Shown here piece after piece: positions 40,162 through 63,540 of a DNA stretch of 64,000 nucleotides. Numbering within the stretch: position 1 is the first letter of the stretch; each line of letters opens with the position of its first letter. The DNA is from Pampus argenteus (Eukaryota > Chordata > Actinopteri > Scombriformes > Stromateidae): positions 26,059,001-26,123,000 of the forward strand of contig CM072862.1 in assembly GCA_036937835.1 (NCBI GenBank). The letters are read 5' to 3'. The position numbers and the translations under genes were made by a program. The notes beneath the pieces were generated by a model. It was not told where the DNA came from and did no database searches. It saw nothing but the letters and a program-made list of their open reading frames with translations.

Positions 40162-41176
40162 GGAGTAGAGTGGACGTATAAAGCAGTACCTCAATATTGT
40201 ACTTACATATAACTTGAGTAAATGTACTTTCCACTACAGGAATTGTGAGATATAATGTGTATTTTTATATATTTGAATGTGGCCTGAAGCTGCTGAAAAC
40301 ACTGTCAGACTTAATAATTACTCTGCTTTATTATAATTGAATATGAATTTTAAAGGTACATGTATTACAGTCACAACTATTGAATTTCAATAACAACAGC
40401 TGAATAAAATGAATAAACAATTAATCTTCGGTTCTCTCCGGGTCTCAAAGGACATCGACACAACAGTGAGCTGCACGGATCAAAGATCGCTGACAGGATT
40501 AAATAACAGTGAACTTATCAAAGCTGCAGGAACAAGTGAAATTGTGAATCCTACATTATTACTTTTTTTTTTTTTAAAAAACATTTTGGAATAGTGTGGA
40601 AGAAAAAAAGGTGCATTTATATTCAGCAGGCATGTCAGCCTTTCTAATACAAGACAAACTAGGCTTGTGAAAAGAGATTTACTGCAGGAAATGTCAGCTC
40701 GGCTTCCTGTTTTAGAGGGACGTGGATGGAAAAGTGCTTCAGCGATTCACGAGTCTGCAAAATGTCAAAAAAATAATGACAAAAATCCCATTCACAATTT
40801 CTCAGAGGCCACGTTAATGTCTGCAGTTTGCTTGTTTTGTCTGACTAACGTTCATCATTCTGACTCGTTTTACTCTAAAATCCTTAATAATAATAATAAA
40901 TAATAATCAATTCACTGCCATATATGAGAATGAAGAACAGCATCTGTCACATCTAAAGGAGGCGTTGTTGCTTAAGAAACTAATCAATTATCAGAATGGA
41001 AATGTGAGTTGATCAATCGGACGCCATCTAAACACTAAAGACTCTCCTGACCTGTCATCTCCAACATCTACCTGATAGATCAACACGTTTGTTCAAGACC
41101 AAATGTCTGCAAACCAGAAGACGTCCCAGCAGCCGCAGCAAACGTTGCATGCTGACGCGTTCATATACTGCTGTTG

Positions 41177-41266
41177 CAGTACAAGCAGTACCTGCAGTAC
41201 CTGCAGTACAAGCAGTACCTGCAGTACCTGCAGTACCTGCAGTACAAGCAGTACCTGCAGTACCTG
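41177..41266. repeat. 9-bp minisatellite CAGTACCTG/CAGTACAAG, 10 units
   Basis: Ten exact 9-mers in which CAGTACAAG occurs at units 1, 4 and 8 and CAGTACCTG elsewhere. It is preceded by an unrelated unique sequence and followed by CAGCCGCAGCCGC. Confidence 0.95.
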
Positions 41267-42399
41267 CAGCCGCAGCCGCATTAACTCTGATTCAGCAGTG
41301 ATAGTTTTCTGTTATACGTGCAGTTATAACAGCAGCTTCGAGCCGACTCGTTGAGCTTGTTTCATTAAATCATCCTTCTCGACTTCAAATGCAGCCGGAC
41401 ACAAAGTGAAACACAGAACTGGTTTTATAATGAAGAGCAGATCTCATTTCTCAGGTGTATTAACACTCTGTCAGCTCGCTGCGTGTACTTCTACTTCACA
41501 GTTTATTAAAACCAGACGAGACAGTCTCCTGCCTCACAATATCACAACGTTATGTTGCTGGCTGTTTGTATTGTATATGGAACAATGCTTGAAGTTATTT
41601 ATTAGTCAATAAACTAACTGACTACTTTAGGTTTATATTGGGTTTTTTTTTTATTTGCATTCAACAGAAAAGTCTAAAGTCTGGACTGAGATGAGTTAAA
41701 TGTGATGTTTTGGATCCGGTTTCCTAGAAGTCAATCAAAATCCCAGAAAAACCTTTAATGCTTTTTCACTCGTCTGCTTATTAAACGGATGCACATCTAT
41801 GTATCCAAATCCACGAGCATTTAAAACCTCTGAGGACTGTCAGTCATAATTAGTATGTTGTTGCCGCCCCGCCGCTAACATTAAAGCAAAAGAAAGCAAA
41901 AATTTATCTCTGAGGTTCCTTCAGATCTCCACTTTAGGATTCACATCAGAGCACATGAAGGTGTTTCCGATGCACAGCAGCACGCGGCAATCAGCGCTTG
42001 GCTTCGTTAGAGGACTGAAGGTCATCGCTACCATCTCAGCTCATATGAAAATGCTTCGATACGCAGGTGAAATAAGGTGCAGAAACAGCACGCGCCCCAA
42101 TTACTTTGTGATAATTGGATCAATTATACATTTGTTTAGTGATATACATCATTAAAGCCCAATTACAAACTAAAATAGGCCAGACGAGAACGTCAGCGTT
42201 GGCTGAATCTGCAAAAACGAAGGTCACGTTTTTCTCTTTTATTTTATCTCAACTGTATTTATTCTTATTAATTTTCCCCTCAATCCTCTAAATATGCGTT
42301 TTATTATTTATTGTATATTTTTTAAATGTGATTTATAAGTAAATTGACTTCAATTACAGCATTTTAAAAAACAAGGCAACTGTGAGACGGTTAAAGCAG

Positions 42400-42475
42400 A
42401 GCTGCAATGATCAGTCGATTAATTGATTAAGCAACTCTTTTGATCAAATGTGTCTTTTTTTTTTTTTTAAGAATA
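42400..42475 (+). mobile_element. fragment of the GCTGCAACNATT MITE family
   Basis: GAGCTGCAATGATCAGTCGA then TTAATTGATTAAGCAACTCTTTTGATCAAATG; matches the terminal part of the family. Confidence 0.6.
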
Positions 42476-43439
42476 TGTAAACCTACTTTCCCCGTGTAGA
42501 AACACAGGACGGTTTATGGGACTTTATGGGGGCGTTCAGGAAGCGTCGAGCGAGGTTCGTTTGGACCAACCAACATTTCGTCCGTGAAGCTGTTTAGTCG
42601 AACAGATGTTAAAATTCTGACAAAACGATAAAAAAAGGCGCTGCTACCTGAGTAGCATCATGTTTTGTTTGGCTTTGTGTTGCTTTATCCAAACCTTTAC
42701 AGGCAGAACACAAAACATCTTGTTAAGTTTGGTTGGCAGCTGTCATATCACCAGTAACTAACACCGCAGAGACTGCTGACTGTCAGAAACGACGGAGGAT
42801 CGCTTCACGTCTCGCTGTGCTCTGCTGGACTTAGTATAATCCACCATAATGCTGAAAGCTCTCGGGTCTTCTATGAGGGAAGCTGTCAAAGCTGGTTAAC
42901 TTAAAGTCGACAATTCAATCAGAGGAGAGGAAGTAACTAAACACTGAAAAGTGAGCTGTAGATGTTCAGTCAAGTGTTTCTCTACACGTTCAGTCTGCAG
43001 TCGAAACGAATGCAGCGGCAGAGTTAAAGTCCTCCCTCAGTACTGATGGTGGTGCAGCGTCGCAGGGTGATCGCTGCTATAATTTGATATCCGTCGTCTC
43101 CCAGAGCTGGCAAGATCATTACGAGGAACATAATGATTCAGATTGTCTGTCTCCAGGCTCTGGTGTTTAATAAAAGAAGTGGGAAATGCCACAAAAAATC
43201 TCACAGATTCTCAGCTGGCTTCATTTCAAGCTCTTTGGTCACTGTGATTATTTTACTGTGCTGCACTGTTCACATATGCAACTTGATTTGTGGCTCAGAG
43301 ACTCCGGCAAGTCCCGGAGTCAGCGTGTCGTCTGAAATGACTCAAATAAAACTTTTTACGGGTTTGAAACGGCGGTAGAGGCCGATACCGGCAGAGGGGT
43401 TGCACATGTGTAGGCAGGAAACGCAGACCTACACAACAA

Positions 43440-43520
43440 ATACATAATTATGTATTTTTCACTGATGTAAAGCACTTAGTGGTTATGTATCTGTGAAAGG
43501 TGCCATACAAATAAATGAGA
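43440..43520 (+). mobile_element. 3' tail of a teleost L2-like retroelement
   Basis: The stretch GATGTAAAGCACTTAGTGG ... GAAAGGTGCCATACAAATAAA resembles the TAAAGCACTTTGTG...GCTATACAAATAAA tail shared by many fish LINE/SINE 3' ends. Only the tail is visible. Confidence 0.55.
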
Positions 43521-43654
43521 TGAAAATGAAACTCATTAAAGTGAGAAGATGCAGTCAAACCAACAGTCAAAAACTGACACGCTGGTACCAGAGAGTTCGT
43601 CTCAAATGATTAATGATGATCAAATGAACAACTGATCAACCAATCATTTCAGTA

Positions 43655-43740
43655 TGCCATGTATAGTGGGGATCAATAGGGGCCCCAACAACAAACCTTC
43701 GCCCCGGGGCTCTATAGGAGGTTAATCCGGCCCTGTTGTG
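43655..43740 (-). mobile_element. terminal fragment of an unnamed DNA transposon (CAGGGCCGGATTAA end)
   Basis: On the minus strand it starts CAGGGCCGGATTAACCTCC and continues with GCCCCGGGGCGAAGG and GGGGCCCCTATTG, a composition typical of repeat termini with a CAGGGCCGG start. No second end found. Confidence 0.4.
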
Positions 43741-44169
43741 TATCCATACAAATCTTTTTGGTTTATATATTTATCTGTTCGCCTTCTACACAAACACAAA
43801 GTAAATTAACACAATTCATTATTATATTCAATACAATCATGTTGAAAAATTACAATTAAAACATTCAATCAGTCGGATAATTACAAACAGTTTTCATTGG
43901 AACTACTTTCTACCAAAGAAATAGTCCCTCGATACCACAGAGGTTACATGGTTTGGTGTCATTTGCGTGAACGAATCATCTGCAACTGTGTGGCCTATTT
44001 CCCACCTCAAATGTGTTCAGAATATTGATTTTGGTGAATCGCTTTGAAATAACGCTGACTTTACTAGGACGGCTGTCACACAGCAAACTAAACGAAACCT
44101 GGACGTCAACAACGACTCAAGTGGCTTCACGTTTTCTTTCATGCTAAATCAAATCTCCCTTTCGCTTCT

Positions 44170-44300
44170 GTTCTTGATCATTTTCTTGATTAATTGTTTG
44201 GTCTAAACGATGTCAGGAAATAGTGGAGAATAACTGTCACTGTCCACTGATTCATTTTCTGCCAAATTAATCAACCAATCATTTTGGGTCTAGAGGTAAC
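44170..44300 (+). mobile_element. fragment of the GCTGCAACNATT MITE family (middle part)
   Basis: Contains TTGATTAATTGTTTGGTCTA, AACGATGTCAGGAAATAGTGG and AATTAATCAACCAATCATTTTG, in the family's order. Confidence 0.6.
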
Positions 44301-44336
44301 GAGCAACAGTATCAATCATGTGTTTGTGTCCAGCTG

Positions 44337-44560
44337 GTGAATCTAAGTCCAATATTCACTCTCTGTCAGCTGTTTCTGCTCCTGAAACCTGTAAACGCTC
44401 CTCCGTGTTCACCAGCTGGTCGACAGTAACTGTGTCTGGTAGCTGGTTGGTAGCCGGTTGGTAGCCGGTAGAAACGACGCTACGAGAGTCAAGCTGCAGC
44501 CGGACAGATAAACAACGAGCTGAAAGTCACGATGAAGCTCCGTAAAGACGAGGATCTGAT
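44337..44560 (+). repeat. dispersed repeat copy (CACTCTCTGTCAGCT...TTCACCAGCTGGT)
   Basis: The longest copy of the family also seen inverted at 17301-17400. Downstream it continues with GACAGATAAACAACGAGCTG and AAAGTCACGATGAAG, which recurs at 12178-12216. The three partial copies overlap to define one unit. It includes a short GGTTGGTAGCC duplication. Confidence 0.7.
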
Positions 44561-45276
44561 GATCCTCTGAAGGTTCTCTTCGTTCTCATCGTTCTCATCG
44601 TTCTCATTTGACACGTCGTTATTATAAATGATTGATTACAGCCGCTTTAAATAAATGACAAAAAATCTAATTATCGAAAAATGAACCGACTAATAGTTTC
44701 GTCATGAGTCGCTTCATCCGTCACGCTGTCAGATCACAATGAGCTAAGAAAGAATTATGGGATGTTTGGTTTCTGTAGCTTTCATCACAAACAAACAAAC
44801 AAACAAACATGTGACCCCAACGTAGGGTCACCAAACATCCGTCCCACTTTCCAGGCGTGCATCACCACAGCCCCCGACCCGTTGGCGGGTCCCATCCTGC
44901 TGCTGTAACTACCGCTCTGTGTCCTGTCTGCGTCATGTATGATGTGTTTCTCATCCATTTGGCCCGAGGAAAGCATTCATGATGTTTTGTAACGGTCACC
45001 GTCCTTCCTGTCCACTCTAAAGTACCCACCAGGCAGAACCACTTAAAAGTCTTTTCATGTTGCTTCTCTTTTTTCTTCCTTTGTTGCAGGATGAATAAGA
45101 CGCTGAGAGCCGATGGGCTGCCGGCCTTAATGGTCTCCTTCTCTTTTACCTCCACCTCATGAGCTATTTGAATTTCATGACTGATGTTTTGCCATTGCCT
45201 CATCCAGAGCACGAGAGAACAGGGCTCAAACTTCTTGACAATGTCTCTCCATAATTCATAACCCCCCCCTTACCCT

Positions 45277-45299
45277 CACACACACACACACACACACAC
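45277..45299. repeat. (CA)n microsatellite
   Basis: CA run of about 11 units; a second run of about 14 units follows at 45455-45484. Confidence 0.9.
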
Positions 45300-45453
45300 C
45301 TTCTCAGACCATAAATAACGTACAAGATTTTCATCTCCATTTCTGAAGTGATAAACAAAACGTACGCTCAAACACAAGTAGCTGGGAGAGAAAAACTGAA
45401 TGAAAGAAACACACATTAAACCACATTATGATATTTCCTCTTCTTACACAGGG

Positions 45454-45486
<33 letters not shown>

Positions 45487-46663
45487 CTCTTATACATGCA
45501 ATAATGCAACATAAGCAGCTCAGGAAACACTTGCTATGCAAAGGCAGCCAGCCACAGGTGCTGGAGCTCCAATATAACATGTCCTTGAGAAACAACAGCC
45601 AGTGTTCCCCCATTTATCAACACTGATTACATGTATTGATCTGATGGGACGTGGAGGATTCCCAGTTGAAAGGGTTCAGCAGACTGGAAACATCCTGACC
45701 TGATGAGGTCAACGTCTCTGAATATGTCAGTTCTTTATTATTATCTAGTAAATTTGGTGACAGAATATATTTTACAGATATTTGGTTGAATTTATCTGCA
45801 TAAGTTTACAGTTTGCAATAAGATCAACGTCAATTTACCTGCAAAAACATAAAAAATATGTATATATATTAACTGCTTTAACCAAAGTAAAGCACATTAA
45901 AGGTTCGTTTTAAGTCTTCATATGACATTTGCGTATAAAATAGTTCATAACTGTTTGTGCCCGGATTGTTTATCATTTGCAAATATTGTTGTTGATGTGC
46001 TCCAGGCAACACATTTTTTTTCCCCCTCTAAAATGTGCATGAATATGAATATGAATATGGTTTTGGAATTAAAATGGAAATGGAGAGTCCAGTTTAATGT
46101 GCTGGTAGCCTGACAAACAGTACTTTCCAGTTTCTACACATCACTGAATTTCAGGGACATAAAAAAAAAAAACACATTTCCACATGCGGTAAAAAGCCCG
46201 GAGGGACGGTGCACTGCTTGCTCCAGTATTCCTCCTGTATTTCTGCACAAATCAGGTGTTTAATGGCTTTGTGGTTGCAGGGAGCAGTGTGCTGTTTGGT
46301 TTGCATGCAGCTGGTCTGGAGGAAGTACTGCTGGAGACGCTTCACTCCTCTGCCCTCAACAGCCTGTTATTCTATAAGCAGTGATTGGTATTCGGTTTAT
46401 CATTAACAGGCAATGTGGCGAGTGCTTGAGTGTGCAGAGAACGATAACAAACAGCCGTCGATGTGTTATATTTATATATGGACTTCTTAATTAATGACTC
46501 CCACTGCAGCCACAAATTACTGTAGTATTAGTGGCTAAAACACTGAATGCTGTTCTGATCACAATTAGTTATTACTTTTTTATAAAAAGGGATTGAACAT
46601 TTGTGATTTTTAGTCTCTATTTCAGAACATAATAAGACCTTGGTAACACTGACATGAAGCACT

Positions 46664-46855
46664 TTAAAGGAACAGTTCACAGTCTTAAAACAACAGTCAG
46701 TAAATGAACAGTGATCATGTGTTTGTTGCTGTAATCATCCTCCTGTTCATACTGACCATTAGATCCCTTCATAACACACTTACAATTTGTATTATTACAG
46801 TGTCCTGACTGCTGTTTTAAGACAGTCTTTAAAAAATTGTGTACCTGTCCTTTAA
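46664..46855 (+). mobile_element. palindromic MITE with TTAA ends, 192 bp
   Basis: Starts TTAAAGGAACAGTTCACAGT and ends as the inverted complement (AATTGTGTACCTGTCCTTTAA). Inside this, GTCTTAAAACAACAGTC is matched by the inverted GACTGCTGTTTTAAGAC near the other end, so the terminal inverted repeats are about 45 bases. TTAA at both ends suggests piggyBac-type insertion. No coding capacity. Confidence 0.75.
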
Positions 46856-48712
46856 ACACTGCAGGAATCTAAAGCATTAAATATGTTTAAAAGAATCTTA
46901 AATTAGCATTTTCCCTATTTGTACCTTATGAACATTGACTATGAAAATAATAGCAGTATTTTCCAGTGAAACAGAATTATATCCAGCTAGACGCTAACAG
47001 GTTTGTGTACATATCAAACAGACTTGGCTTAAACTCCGGCGACGCTGAGACTCAGGTCAGATACATGCAGCTTTTTATGTGTTTTGCATGTTTTTACAAC
47101 CTTTTGTTGCATCTTCTACACACACACACACTTCTGGTAAGGTCTTCGACTGAACTGTGGACCCTCCACCAGGGGCACCAGCATCATCTCAAAAAGTACA
47201 TTTAATTACCGTAAGAGCTCAGGAGTCGTCAAAAGCTGCATTACTGTTATTGCGAGAGCACATTTGTGACGAATGTCTCTGTGACATATTGCAAAGCAGC
47301 TCGAGGAGGGAAAAAACAAAACTGAAACTGAAAGTGAAAGTGAAAAGCACTTCTCCTAAACACCTGCCAGCTCTCTCCTTTATTACATGGATTTACTTTA
47401 TAGTCTTTGAGCTTTACGTTCTCAGGTTGGTGGATGCAAATATTCAGAACATTTTGAACATAATTCAAGAGACATGATCTGAAACTCACACAGTGAACAG
47501 TATGAGAAGGAAAAGCACAGGTGGAAGCGATAAAACTGATGATGGGCCACTTTCACTGGTGGAGCATAACAAACTATACAAGGGTCATAAATTTGGAGGA
47601 TCTAAATTGGATTCGGCTCTTGTTAATGTTATTAAATGTGCCTGTAAGAAAGGCTCATCGGACCTGTGCTTCTATTCAGCATCACCACGTCCAGAAGACC
47701 AGCTGAAGGCGTAAACATGCTCAACATCGCCATCTGGTGCTGCGAGTGAGTGACTCCCTGTGTAAAGTCTGCCTGCTGTGATGATGCCTCGGGGGAATCA
47801 ATAGCAGTACTACAACAGCAGTGATCATCCTGACCTATTAACATGCAAACCTTTTGATCAGTGTGGAGTTCAGACTTCCAGCTGTGACAATATAAAGCAG
47901 TGATTTTCAGCCCTTAGCATCCAGAGGAGAATCTCTCTGCAGTTTATGTCCAGGTCTGTCCTACAAGTGACTTGATTACAGTTAATTGCATTCACCCGTC
48001 GGCCAAGGTCGACCACATCCCGATTAGACTGGAATAAAAACCAGCAGAGCTCTGAGATCTGAGACCTGAGCAGCAAAATGAAGCAACTGGGAGTTATTTA
48101 TGCTTGTAATAAATAAAGTGACTGGACATATAGTGTAGTTTCATATAAGCTCGTTATGGGACAAACTTTTTTTGGCAAGACATCCTCAAACACACAGACA
48201 GTAACAAACAGCCATCATGTAAATAAATGATTTAAACCAGAAGAATCTGACACATGCAAAAAAAACTGTGATTCCAGAAAATAACAGAAAATATCAATAA
48301 GATTTATTCAAGTTAAACTATATTCTAATTTTACACATGTATCTGAAAACTGAATCAAGCAGCTGGATTATAAACAGGTTATTTAAGGTTTTAATATCAT
48401 TCAAGGATTTATCCATCTAGTGGAAGTCGATCAGAGTGTTTACTGCAATCCTATAATGAATATGAGAATAATAATCTGCAGTATAGAGATAAATATGACA
48501 ACAGAAAACGTGTTAACAGGAATACTGGAGGAATATTACAACAATAAGATGTTTTTAAAGGACAAACGCGATGAGGTGATTATAAACTTACTAACACAGC
48601 ACCAGCTTTTATATTTTAATAGAGATCCTTCCAGTTTTAACTGAATAACTGCTGCATGTAAATTAAGTAATTAAAAACATATTTAAAATAAAACCAGCTT
48701 TAGTGTTCTTAC

Positions 48713-49004
48713 CTGCAGGACTCCTCCTAAATAAAGTTCATTCTCAAAGAGTGAATGTTGTATTAAAAGAGCGACGTGACAGCTGACATGGCTGAAAAAT
48801 GACTGTTTAAAAATAAAATTAAAAAAATGAATGTCGCGATGGAAACATGAGTAAAGTCCTGAGCTCCAGTGATGCTGTAGTTTGACTTGAGCTCAGCGTC
48901 TCTGCTGCTGCTCTGCTGCAGCTCGTCTCCACAAAGAGCCGCAGACGCAGCGAGAGGACTCCCCCCCCCCTCACTGCCGCCGTCGTTAGCGCCAAACCAG
49001 ACAC
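48713..49004 (-). other. megf11: candidate first (5' UTR) exon of megf11
   Basis: A consensus donor CAG|GTAAGA sits at 48713/48712 on the minus strand. Upstream of it is about 290 bases that becomes CG-rich (GCGCTAACGACGGCGGCAG, GCAGCAGAGCAGCAGCAGAG), unlike the surrounding AT-rich DNA. It lies 1.3 kb from the divergent dis3l start, where a megf11 promoter would be expected. The transcription start is not visible and the outer limit is a guess. Short ATG frames in it would be upstream ORFs. Confidence 0.45.
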
Positions 49005-49161
49005 TTCACTGCGCTTTACAATGAACCAGAACTATCTCGATGTTATATTAAACATACATACAATCATAAACACCAGGTTGATATTAATGTGTCGTTTTTA
49101 TGGACCGAAGAGAGAAAAAAGAAGATAACTGAAACTTAACTGAAAGAGCATTTTGGCTAGC

Positions 49162-49257
49162 ATGCTAACAAAGCAGAATGCTAACAGAGCAAAATGCTAA
49201 CGGAGCAAAATGCTAACAGAGCAGAATGCTAACGGAGCAAAATGCTAACAGAGCAAA
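49162..49257. repeat. 16-bp minisatellite, 6 units
   Basis: Six copies of ATGCTAACAGAGCAAA with A/G variation at two positions. Confidence 0.95.
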
Positions 49258-49354
49258 ATGGACACCTGTTTATTTTCGACTTTGTTACTTAAGTAAAAAT
49301 ATCAATGCAGTAACGTAAAATACTCCATTACAACCCTACTTAAGTTATAATAAT

Positions 49355-49920
49355 TATACATAATTGTTATGATCTTGATGTAGTTAAAGTACTGCAGTAT
49401 CAGTAGTGTTTTGGTCCCTCTGACTGATATATTATTATATATGACATCATCAGATTATTAATACTGTTCTGATACACAAATCTGTTTTCAGCTTTTGGAC
49501 TTTTTCTCTAATCTTTGATTTTTGCTGAAATATTGGATCATTTGAACATTTATTGAAATGAAACCATGTGAGAAGTTTAGAGGTAAAAATCACTATTTGG
49601 TGGAGCTGTTAACAACTCATAGACATCTGAAATGTGACCCGACTACACACTGCTTTTAGTAAGACGTCAAAAGACTAAAAGGTTGAAACCACTGGTTTCA
49701 TCTTTAACAATGTGTTGGATTTTAAAAGCTTCTTATATTATCTATTGAGTCAAATCTGCATCTGAACAGTAACTAAAGCTGTCAGATAAATGTAGTGGAG
49801 CAGAAAGTACTAGATTTACCTCTGACATGTACTACAGTGGAAGTATAAAGTAGTATCACATGGGAATTACTCACGTACTTTTACTGACGTAAAGGATGTG
49901 AGTACTTCTTCTACCACAGT
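49355..49920 (+). repeat. second copy of the 39.4-40.1 kb repeat, lacking 193 bp
   Basis: 49370-49465 matches 39434-39519, and 49467-49820 matches 39713-40073 almost base for base. The intervening 39520-39712, including the left end of the hAT-type element, is absent. Both flanks are shared beyond the hAT element, so a larger unit was copied. The right edge has ACTTTTACTGACGTAAAGG-type sequence. Confidence 0.85.
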
Positions 49921-50150
49921 TAAAAACACTGATTATTTTGTGGTGTGTTCAGGTACACTCGGATGAAATTTCTTATGGTGGTTCTTTATCGGAGTAACTG
50001 GAGATATGATTAGATTTTTTATAATTTTGCTGTTAGATATGAATGATACATAAAAAACATTCATTGTTAATTTCAAGTTCTGGTCTCGTTTGTCGAAATG
50101 TTTTCCCAACGTACAACACATAAATAAAACAGCACTTGAACGCAACGTGG

Positions 50151-50301
50151 GGAACTCGCTTCCTGTGCGTCATGACGTCATCGGGTTCGCACCTGCGCAC
50201 TTCCGTGAAGTAGACCGTTGTTATTTACAAGTGTGTCTTCCCGCGTTGTGATAAAACAGCAGGTTAACATGAAACTTCCGGCTCATTCCTGAGTTTAAAA
50301 G
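50151..50301 (+). promoter_or_regulatory. dis3l: dis3l promoter and 5' UTR
   Basis: No TATA box. A perfect CRE palindrome TGACGTCA lies at 50173-50180, an NRF1-like CACCTGCGCAC at 50190-50200, and ETS-type ACTTCCG at 50199-50205 and 50274-50280. CpG density is higher than in flanking DNA. This arrangement is typical of TATA-less housekeeping promoters. The transcription start cannot be fixed from sequence. Confidence 0.6.
50269..50292 (+). other. upstream ORF in the dis3l leader (7 codons)
   Basis: ATG AAA CTT CCG GCT CAT TCC TGA, with A at -3, ends nine bases before the dis3l ATG. If the transcript starts upstream of 50269 it would be scanned first. Confidence 0.5.
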
Positions 50302-62019
<11,718 letters not shown>

Positions 62020-62290
62020 AGCCGCCGGAGAGCAAGTAACAAACAAACAAACAGAGAAAAGCCCGTCGGGTCTTTAAGCATCAGGGATGTGAACCAGAAG
62101 ATGGTTTGTTGTTTTGTTTTTTTAAATCATAATGGCAGATTTGCAGTTATTTATTATATTTACATTCTGTCATGTAGAAAAACTTCTGATTCTTTCCAAA
62201 GATGAGGAGCAGAGACGGTGCTAATGATGTAAAAAATAGTGATCACACTGAGATATTAAATATTAAAAACTTGTAGCACATGAATCATGA
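62020..62290 (+). other. dis3l: dis3l 3' UTR
   Basis: Two overlapping ATTAAA poly(A) signals at 62255-62260 and 62262-62267 would give a UTR of about 260 nt. A later AATAAA at 63069 would give a much longer one overlapping the opposite gene. Confidence 0.5.
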
Positions 62291-63540
62291 TGAACTGAAG
62301 CACAAACGAATAGTTTAAATTGGTTGTTTATTACAAATATATCAAACATGTTCTGTACTAATACTATAAAGTACACACTGAGGCCGTATACGCAGTATTC
62401 TGGGGTTTAGTTTCAGTTTAGTACTACAGTGTTTCACATGGAGGATGTTTTTCATTGTGTGACTTCATTATATTTGAGATTCACTATATTTAAATTTGAT
62501 TAACTTTAACCCAAATAGACTTTTTCCTTCCACTGCTACAACACTGATGGTGTAGAGGAGGTTTTAAAACACGGCTTAGTTCAACATTCAGACTGAAGGC
62601 AGGGCGTGTCTTTAATTATTCGATATGATCCTGGAGTCTTTATTACCGTCTACACGTTGTTATAAAGACATTTCTGTCCATCAAACTAAAAAGAAGAGAA
62701 ACTTAAACTCTGTTAAAAAGGAACCAGCTGGTTGTTCAGCTCAGTGCTTCATTAATTATTATGTTTTTACCTTAATTATGATTCACGTGTTAACTATTAT
62801 TATAGTTTATGCTTCTCTGTATGAAAGTAAATGTAGTCAGTCTATTTTTGTTACATGATGCACACGGCAGGTGTTTTCTAATTAAATCTGTACAGATGAA
62901 AATGAACTCGTGTTACAGACGTGTCTTTGTTTCTCTGCATCTATGTGATTTTTCATATTCAGGACAAAATCTAAAACAAACTCTACGTCAGGAACTATTT
63001 GAAACATGTAAAGGTGGACGGATGGATTTGATATTACAGACAGAAAAATGTCATGTTTTGTCAACTTTAATAAACATAAGCAATAACAACATTTATTTTA
63101 AAAAAACAAACAAAACAAAAATTTCATCATAATCGTCCATATGACGCTGCGTATGTAAAGATGAGATCATAGAGGATGAAGGTTAAATGTTAATTTAATT
63201 ATTAGAGGATCCTGCTGCCAACTTGAGTTTTACTGAATGTGCAACAGAAAATAAGGAACATATAGATCTGCATCGAAGGCCATCCATTGTGACAGTAAAT
63301 TGAAAATCTTGAGGTTTTGGACTGTTGGTTAGATGAAAGACAATACTGAGTTTATAGATAAAACCATAAATGGATGAATCGGGACAAGAACTGACTGATT
63401 AATTAATGATGAAACTAATCAGTCAGATATAAATTGCTGTGGAGCAGGTGATGATAACCAGCTGCTGTGGAGACGTTTGACACGTGTCCACACATACTGC
63501 AAAAGTTTGAGTCATTGTCCAAAAAAGAAACTCACAGCCG
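62291..63540. other. convergent intergenic interval / 3' UTRs
   Basis: AT-rich, with no coding frame recognised. Minus-strand AATAAA signals at 63097-63092 and 62332-62327 could end the right-hand gene. Confidence 0.5.

Larger units (their letters stand above)
28920..48712 (-). other. megf11: presumed first intron of megf11 (about 20 kb)
   Basis: No coding exon recognised on either strand. It contains CA/GT runs (29.3, 30.9, 34.1, 35.2, 45.3, 45.5 kb), MITE and hAT fragments (34.9, 37.5, 39.6, 42.4, 44.2, 46.7 kb) and minisatellites (40.05, 41.2 kb). Unrepetitive, evenly composed stretches such as 32590-32860 and 42085-42165 might be conserved non-coding sequence. Confidence 0.55.
49005..50150. 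other. intergenic region between divergent megf11 and dis3l
   Basis: Contains the 16-bp array at 49162, a dispersed repeat shared with 39.4-40.1 kb, and AT-rich sequence. No coding frame recognised. Confidence 0.6.

Noticed and set aside
41089..41354. Frames with VQAVPAVPA or SSTCSTCST repeats
   Set aside because: Translations of the 9-bp CAGTACCTG array.
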